The notes under the pieces: generated by a model
Seen by the model: only the letters and a program-made list of their open reading frames with translations
Database searches by the model: none
What the model was told of the DNA's origin: nothing
Translations under genes and position numbers: made by a program
Origin: Jiangella endophytica
GTDB taxonomy: Bacteria > Actinomycetota > Actinomycetes > Jiangellales > Jiangellaceae
DNA: 64,000 nt
NCBI RefSeq assembly: GCF_003427025.1
Contig: NZ_QVAI01000016.1
Location: forward strand, 1 to 64,000
Reading direction: 5' to 3'
In this document: in pieces, positions 60,394-64,000 of the stretch
Layout: each line of letters opens with the position of its first letter
Numbering within the stretch: position 1 is the stretch's first letter

Positions 60394-61493
60394 GATCCGG
60401 TCCGGTCGGTGTGGGAGTCGTCGGAGCAGGGGTCATCAGCGATCAGTACTTGGCGAATCTGACGACGTTCCGAGACGTCCGGCTCTGCTTCATCGCAGAC
60501 ATCGACCTCGAGAGGGCCGCGACCCAGGCGGGGCGGTACGGGGTTCCTCGCTCCGGAACGGTGGACGAACTGCTGGACGACGACGAGGTCGAGATCGTCG
60601 TGAACCTCACGATACCCGCGGTCCACGTCGAGATCGCGGCTCGGGCACTGGCCGCTGGAAAGCATGTATGGAACGAGAAGCCCATCGCGCTCGATCGCGA
60701 CAGTGGAACACGGCTGCTTGCGGCCGCGACCAGCGCCAGGCTGCGGGTGGCATGTGCACCCGACACGTTCCTCGGCGCGGGCATCCAGACCGCGTTGCGC
60801 ATGGTGCGGAGCGGGGTCATCGGGACGCCGTTCGGGGCGATCGCGCTGTACCAGAGCAGCGGACCCGAATCGTGGCATCCGAATCCCGAGTTCCTCTTCC
60901 AGGCCGGGGCGGGTCCGCTCTTCGACATGGGCCCCTACTATCTCACCGCATTGGCTCAAGTCTTGGGCCCGATCGCCCGAGTGACGGCCACCGCGTCGAC
61001 CGCCAACCCGATGCGGACCATCACCGGTGGCCCGAGAGCTGGAGAGACGTTTCCCACCCGCGTCCCGACCCACGTGAGCGCCTTGCTGGAATTCGAGGGC
61101 GCGGGCTCCGCTCAGTGCGTCTTCAGCTTCGACTCGAAGCTTGCACGTGCAGGTTTCCTCGAAGTCACGGGCACGTCGGGAACGGTGGCACTCCCCAACC
61201 CCAATCGATTCGATGGTGACACCAAGGTGTGGAGCGGCGCACACAGCGATCCGTTTCTGCATCCTCCCCGGGGCGGCGGCAGCGGACGAGGGATCGGGGT
61301 CGTCGACCTTGCTCGAGCCGTGCGCGCGGGTTCCGCAGAGAGGGCATCCGGGGAACTGGCCCTCCATGTCCTCGACGTCTTGGTCTCGATCGGCGAGTCA
61401 GCCGACCGTGGCCAGTCCGTGCCGGTGACGAGCACGTTCAGGCCGATGGAGCCCTTGCCGGACGATTGGGACCCCGCCATCCTGACCCTCTAG
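60390..61493 (+). CDS. Gfo/Idh/MocA-family NAD(P)-dependent dehydrogenase
   Basis: 367 residues. Rossmann motif 'VGVGVVGAGVISDQYLANL', the conserved 'AGKHVWNEKPIALDRDSG' (EKP motif), and the C-terminal alpha/beta domain ('AGPLFDMGPYYLTALAQVLG' with the conserved D-x-G-x-Y/H region). Enzymes of this family oxidise sugar or inositol hydroxyls. Together with the FAD oxidoreductase and the isomerase it suggests that the imported glycoside is first oxidised to a keto-sugar and then cleaved or rearranged. Last gene of the operon. Confidence 0.92.
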   Translation: MRSGPVGVGVVGAGVISDQYLANLTTFRDVRLCFIADIDLERAATQAGRYGVPRSGTVDELLDDDEVEIVVNLTIPAVHVEIAARALAAGKHVWNEKPIALDRDSGTRLLAAATSARLRVACAPDTFLGAGIQTALRMVRSGVIGTPFGAIALYQSSGPESWHPNPEFLFQAGAGPLFDMGPYYLTALAQVLGPIARVTATASTANPMRTITGGPRAGETFPTRVPTHVSALLEFEGAGSAQCVFSFDSKLARAGFLEVTGTSGTVALPNPNRFDGDTKVWSGAHSDPFLHPPRGGGSGRGIGVVDLARAVRAGSAERASGELALHVLDVLVSIGESADRGQSVPVTSTFRPMEPLPDDWDPAILTL

Positions 61494-61679
61494 ATGCCGG
61501 ATGCGGTGCTGATTTCGCATAGTTGGTGCTGCGCCAGACCACCGATTCCCACCCGTCTCCTGACCGCCTGGCCTCCTCGGGCGCCCCGAACAGGTGCCTT
61601 CTCAGCCGACAGGCGAGCGATCCGTCGCGCCACCGTCGTCGGAGTCCTGGCAGCCTGCACCGGGGCGCCCGGGCGGCGA
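61494..61679. other. Intergenic segment between convergent genes
   Basis: No gene, and no strong hairpin with a T-run was found. GC-rich; presumably it ends both transcripts. Confidence 0.4.
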
Positions 61680-64000
61680 TCAGGTGCCGAAGTGAACCCA
61701 CTCGGGTGCGACAGCGCTGGCGAGTGCGCGCGTGCCGGTGAGTGAGAACTGGCCCGACGCCGTGTCGGAGAGGTAGATCGTCGCTCCGGCCGGGATCGTC
61801 GTCCCGGTCAACCCGGCGAGCTGGCTGCGGTGGAGGAAGCCGGACGTGAGAACGCGGCCGGTTGCCCCCGGCGTCATGCGGGTGAGGGCGACGCCGACGA
61901 TCTGAGCGGGCTGTGCCGTGGCTCCCGCGGCGTTGACGAGTCCGGTGCCGTTGGCGACGACCGCGGACCATCGAGCGATGGCGAAGGGACCACTCGCGGT
62001 CCGGCTGAGCTCGCGGTCCGGAAAGGACGGGTAGTACTCGTTCTGCGCGACAAGGTACTCCTGGGCCTGGGCGATTCCGCTGATCGCCTGGTTGATCAGC
62101 GCGATGATGCCGGCGTTGGACTGGGCGGTGTGGTCCTGGCCGAAGACCACGGTGCGAGTCTGGCCCGCTGCGGTCACGTCGAGCTGTACGGGTGCCGTCC
62201 GGCGATCGCCCAGCCGGCGGCCCAAGGTGTTCGCCACGGTGACGTTCGCCTGCAGGCCGACGAGGATTCCGGAGATGTCGACGCTGCCGTACAGGTAGGC
62301 ACTGAGCCCGCCTCCACCGGGTTGCGCCGTGAGGTCGCCGAAGATCAGCGGAACCGCCGATCCTGCGACGGTGATGGACGCCGCCGCGCTGGTGTCGAGG
62401 GAGAAGATCCGGAGGGCACTGCCGCGCTGACGGGGGAGGTACCCCAGTGGCGCCGAGGTGTCGACGGTGTGGTGGATCTCCGCGTGGTCGGACACCTGGC
62501 GGGCGGGCACCTGCGAGATCCAGGGTGTGTCGGTGTCGTCGATGTAGCCCGGCGACCACGTGCAATCGGTGAGGGTCAGGACGTCGGCGGTGCCCGAGCC
62601 GAGCGACTGCGTTGCGACGACGGTCGCGAACGCGCCGTGGCCGAGTCGGAGGTCGCAGCGCACCAGTTCGGTCACGTTCGGCGTGCTGAAGTCCTTGTTG
62701 GTGTGAACGTAGAACGGCTCCCGGGTCCCGGCGAGGGTGGAGTCCTCGACGCGGACCTGCACTCCTGACGCCGACCCATAGCCGTAGGGACGGTCCCAGA
62801 GCCACACCGTCGCGGGGGCGAGGCCGCTCTCGGGGTGAGCCGTTCGCCAGTCACGCGCGGCCTGGTTGCCGGCGTGCTCGATGCGGCAGTTGCGGACGAC
62901 GTGCACCGCCCCGACGTTGGCACCCGATGCCTCGTCGTGAATGGCGTAGCGCATGTTCTTGGCGAGGATGGTGAGGTTCTCCAGCGTCGCGGTGCCGGAC
63001 AGCCACAAGGTCGACGAACCGCTGATCTGAGCGTCGGTCGCGTCGTCGGGCAGGTCGCCACGCAAGATGCACGTGTCGCGGTCGGTGCCGCGCACGGTGA
63101 CGTGGGGTTTCACCGTCCACTCGCGTTCGGCATAGGTTCCCGGATGCACCTCGATCACGTAGGGCCTCGCCGCGGAGGCATCGAGGATCGATGCGTTCGC
63201 CTGCGTCGGCGAGGTGAAGTCGCCGCTGCCGTCGGCCTTGACCGTGATGACGATCGGCCCTCCGGCGATCGCCAGCTCCTGGGTGTTCCCGTCCCACGCC
63301 ACCGAGAAGTCCAGCACGTCGGCGAAGAACGAGGCCGGGATCCCGATCGTCCGGTCGGCGAGCATGCGGGCGGGCGCCTCGATCGTGACGTCGGCGTCGT
63401 TGTGCCGGACGGTGGTGCCGGTCGTCGGAACGGTGACGGTGTCGCCACCGCGCGCGATGTGCACGGCGTCGCCGTCGGGCGAGATGCCGGCTCGTCCGCC
63501 GGTGCCGTGGACGACCTGCTCGATGGACACGTAGACGATGCCGTCGTGTACCTCGGGCCGGGGGCGGGACTCGAGGATGCCATCGAGGCGGAGTCGCGGC
63601 CCCGTCATCGGCACGTGCCTGAGCCCGACGTAGTCGATGGCGAACTCGCCCACGTCGACGATCGGATCGATCCGGATCTGATGGATGCGTCCGCGCCAGG
63701 TGGGGACCCGCCACATGTCGAGATCGATCTCGCCGTAGTCCTGGCCGTCCTGGGGGATGGCCATGAACCGGGCACCCTTGGACTGGCTGTAGACGCCGTC
63801 GTGCTCGGTGATGAAGAAGACCTCGCCCTGCTGGATCGGTGTCGTGCGCATGCGGATCCGCAGGTACGGGTGTTCGGCGGCCTCGATGCCGAGCCCGGCC
63901 GGCGAGCCGACCTGAGGATCGTGGACGCTGCTCGTGCCGCGGAGCGCGCCGCTCGATGCGGTCAGGCCTTGGACGTTCGCCAGGTTGACCCAGCCCTGCC
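61680..64000 (-). CDS. Large beta-helix protein with pectinesterase-like (CE8) core, 5' end outside window
   Basis: The frame is open from the right edge to the stop at 61680, at least 773 codons. In reading order: a sugar-binding-like segment ('RGRIHQIRIDPIVDVGEFAI'); a copper-amine-oxidase-N-like domain ('VLDFSVAWDGNTQELAI'); a pectinesterase-type beta-helix ('VITVKADGSGDFTSPTQANA', 'RPYVIEVHPGTYAEREWTVK', 'STLWLSGTATLENLTILAKN'); and a C-terminal region ('PAQIVGVALTRMTPGATGRV', 'IPAGATIYLSDTASGQFSL') like the repeats of phage decoration and tail proteins. It is probably exported and acts on pectin-like polymer. Catalytic Asp residues could not be assigned with confidence. Confidence 0.72.
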   Translation of the reverse strand, partial: QGWVNLANVQGLTASSGALRGTSSVHDPQVGSPAGLGIEAAEHPYLRIRMRTTPIQQGEVFFITEHDGVYSQSKGARFMAIPQDGQDYGEIDLDMWRVPTWRGRIHQIRIDPIVDVGEFAIDYVGLRHVPMTGPRLRLDGILESRPRPEVHDGIVYVSIEQVVHGTGGRAGISPDGDAVHIARGGDTVTVPTTGTTVRHNDADVTIEAPARMLADRTIGIPASFFADVLDFSVAWDGNTQELAIAGGPIVITVKADGSGDFTSPTQANASILDASAARPYVIEVHPGTYAEREWTVKPHVTVRGTDRDTCILRGDLPDDATDAQISGSSTLWLSGTATLENLTILAKNMRYAIHDEASGANVGAVHVVRNCRIEHAGNQAARDWRTAHPESGLAPATVWLWDRPYGYGSASGVQVRVEDSTLAGTREPFYVHTNKDFSTPNVTELVRCDLRLGHGAFATVVATQSLGSGTADVLTLTDCTWSPGYIDDTDTPWISQVPARQVSDHAEIHHTVDTSAPLGYLPRQRGSALRIFSLDTSAAASITVAGSAVPLIFGDLTAQPGGGGLSAYLYGSVDISGILVGLQANVTVANTLGRRLGDRRTAPVQLDVTAAGQTRTVVFGQDHTAQSNAGIIALINQAISGIAQAQEYLVAQNEYYPSFPDRELSRTASGPFAIARWSAVVANGTGLVNAAGATAQPAQIVGVALTRMTPGATGRVLTSGFLHRSQLAGLTGTTIPAGATIYLSDTASGQFSLTGTRALASAVAPEWVHFGT

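Noticed and set aside
61438-62805. Minus-strand frame of 455 codons overlapping the CE8-like gene in another frame
   Set aside because: Arg/Gly/Pro-rich shadow of the genuine frame that ends at 61680.
1-64000. CRISPR arrays or rRNA genes
   Set aside because: No regularly spaced repeats of 25-40 bp with unique spacers and no rRNA-like sequence were seen on reading through the window; the short repeats found are isolated pairs.

Overview
The window is high-GC DNA with GTG starts, strong AGGAGG ribosome sites and many 4-nt ATGA/GTGA gene overlaps. It also carries actinobacterial hallmarks: SigB/SigF-type sigma factors, a Streptomyces-type gas-vesicle cluster, IclR/LacI regulators and XRE-DUF5753/MmyB proteins. 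It most likely comes from the chromosome of a soil or plant-associated actinobacterium (Streptomyces/Jiangella-like; the genus is a guess).

Layout. (1) 1-12.0 kb is an alpha-galactoside/plant-polysaccharide locus: the tail of a secreted LamG-OmpL47-FIMAH protein, a LacI repressor, twin operators, a GH36 alpha-galactosidase, a sugar ABC importer (two permeases and a lipoprotein), and a secreted clan-A glycosidase with another FIMAH tail. (2) 12.0-19.1 kb is a minus-strand peptide/opine-type ABC importer behind two small genes that resemble the two halves of cucumopine synthase, with a divergent IclR regulator. (3) 19.1-24.2 kb holds a truncated DUF5753 gene, an MmyB-type regulator divergent from an MFS pump, a dead S1 protease and decayed sequence. 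(4) 24.2-42.1 kb is a stress island: a receiver-PAS-histidine kinase, two paralogous SigB/F sigma factors with a shared upstream element, small stress proteins (DUF7218 twice, GlsB/YeaQ-type, CsbD), a molybdopterin oxidoreductase, a CYP152-type P450 peroxygenase, a ten-gene gas-vesicle operon behind a GTTT-N15-GGGTAC promoter, and a hemerythrin/SRPBCC frame joined through a 37-bp tandem duplication. (5) 42.3-49.4 kb is a scarred accessory zone: a low-GC membrane protein, a HopA1/LanC-like protein, IS3 and IS256 scraps, a frameshifted secreted protease opposite a stand-alone prodomain lipoprotein (sharing a 242-bp perfect inverted repeat), and a tRNA 3' half with terminator next to a degenerate integrase. 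(6) 49.5-61.5 kb is a second carbohydrate locus: a beta-helix protein, a LacI repressor with two matching operators, an ABC importer, an FAD oxidoreductase, a GH2 beta-mannosidase, a sugar isomerase and a Gfo/Idh/MocA dehydrogenase. (7) 61.7-64 kb is the 3' part of a large CE8-like beta-helix protein.

How it works together. Loci 1 and 6 share one logic: a LacI repressor gates import of a plant oligosaccharide and its cytoplasmic hydrolysis, and secreted beta-helix or FIMAH proteins plausibly act outside the cell. In the stress island, SigB/F-like promoters recur in front of the gas-vesicle operon and several small stress genes, so the two local sigma factors are the natural candidates for their control. 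The most unusual pieces are the split cucumopine-synthase-like pair, the HopA1-LanC protein, the stand-alone protease prodomain and the repeat-dependent hemerythrin/SRPBCC frame.
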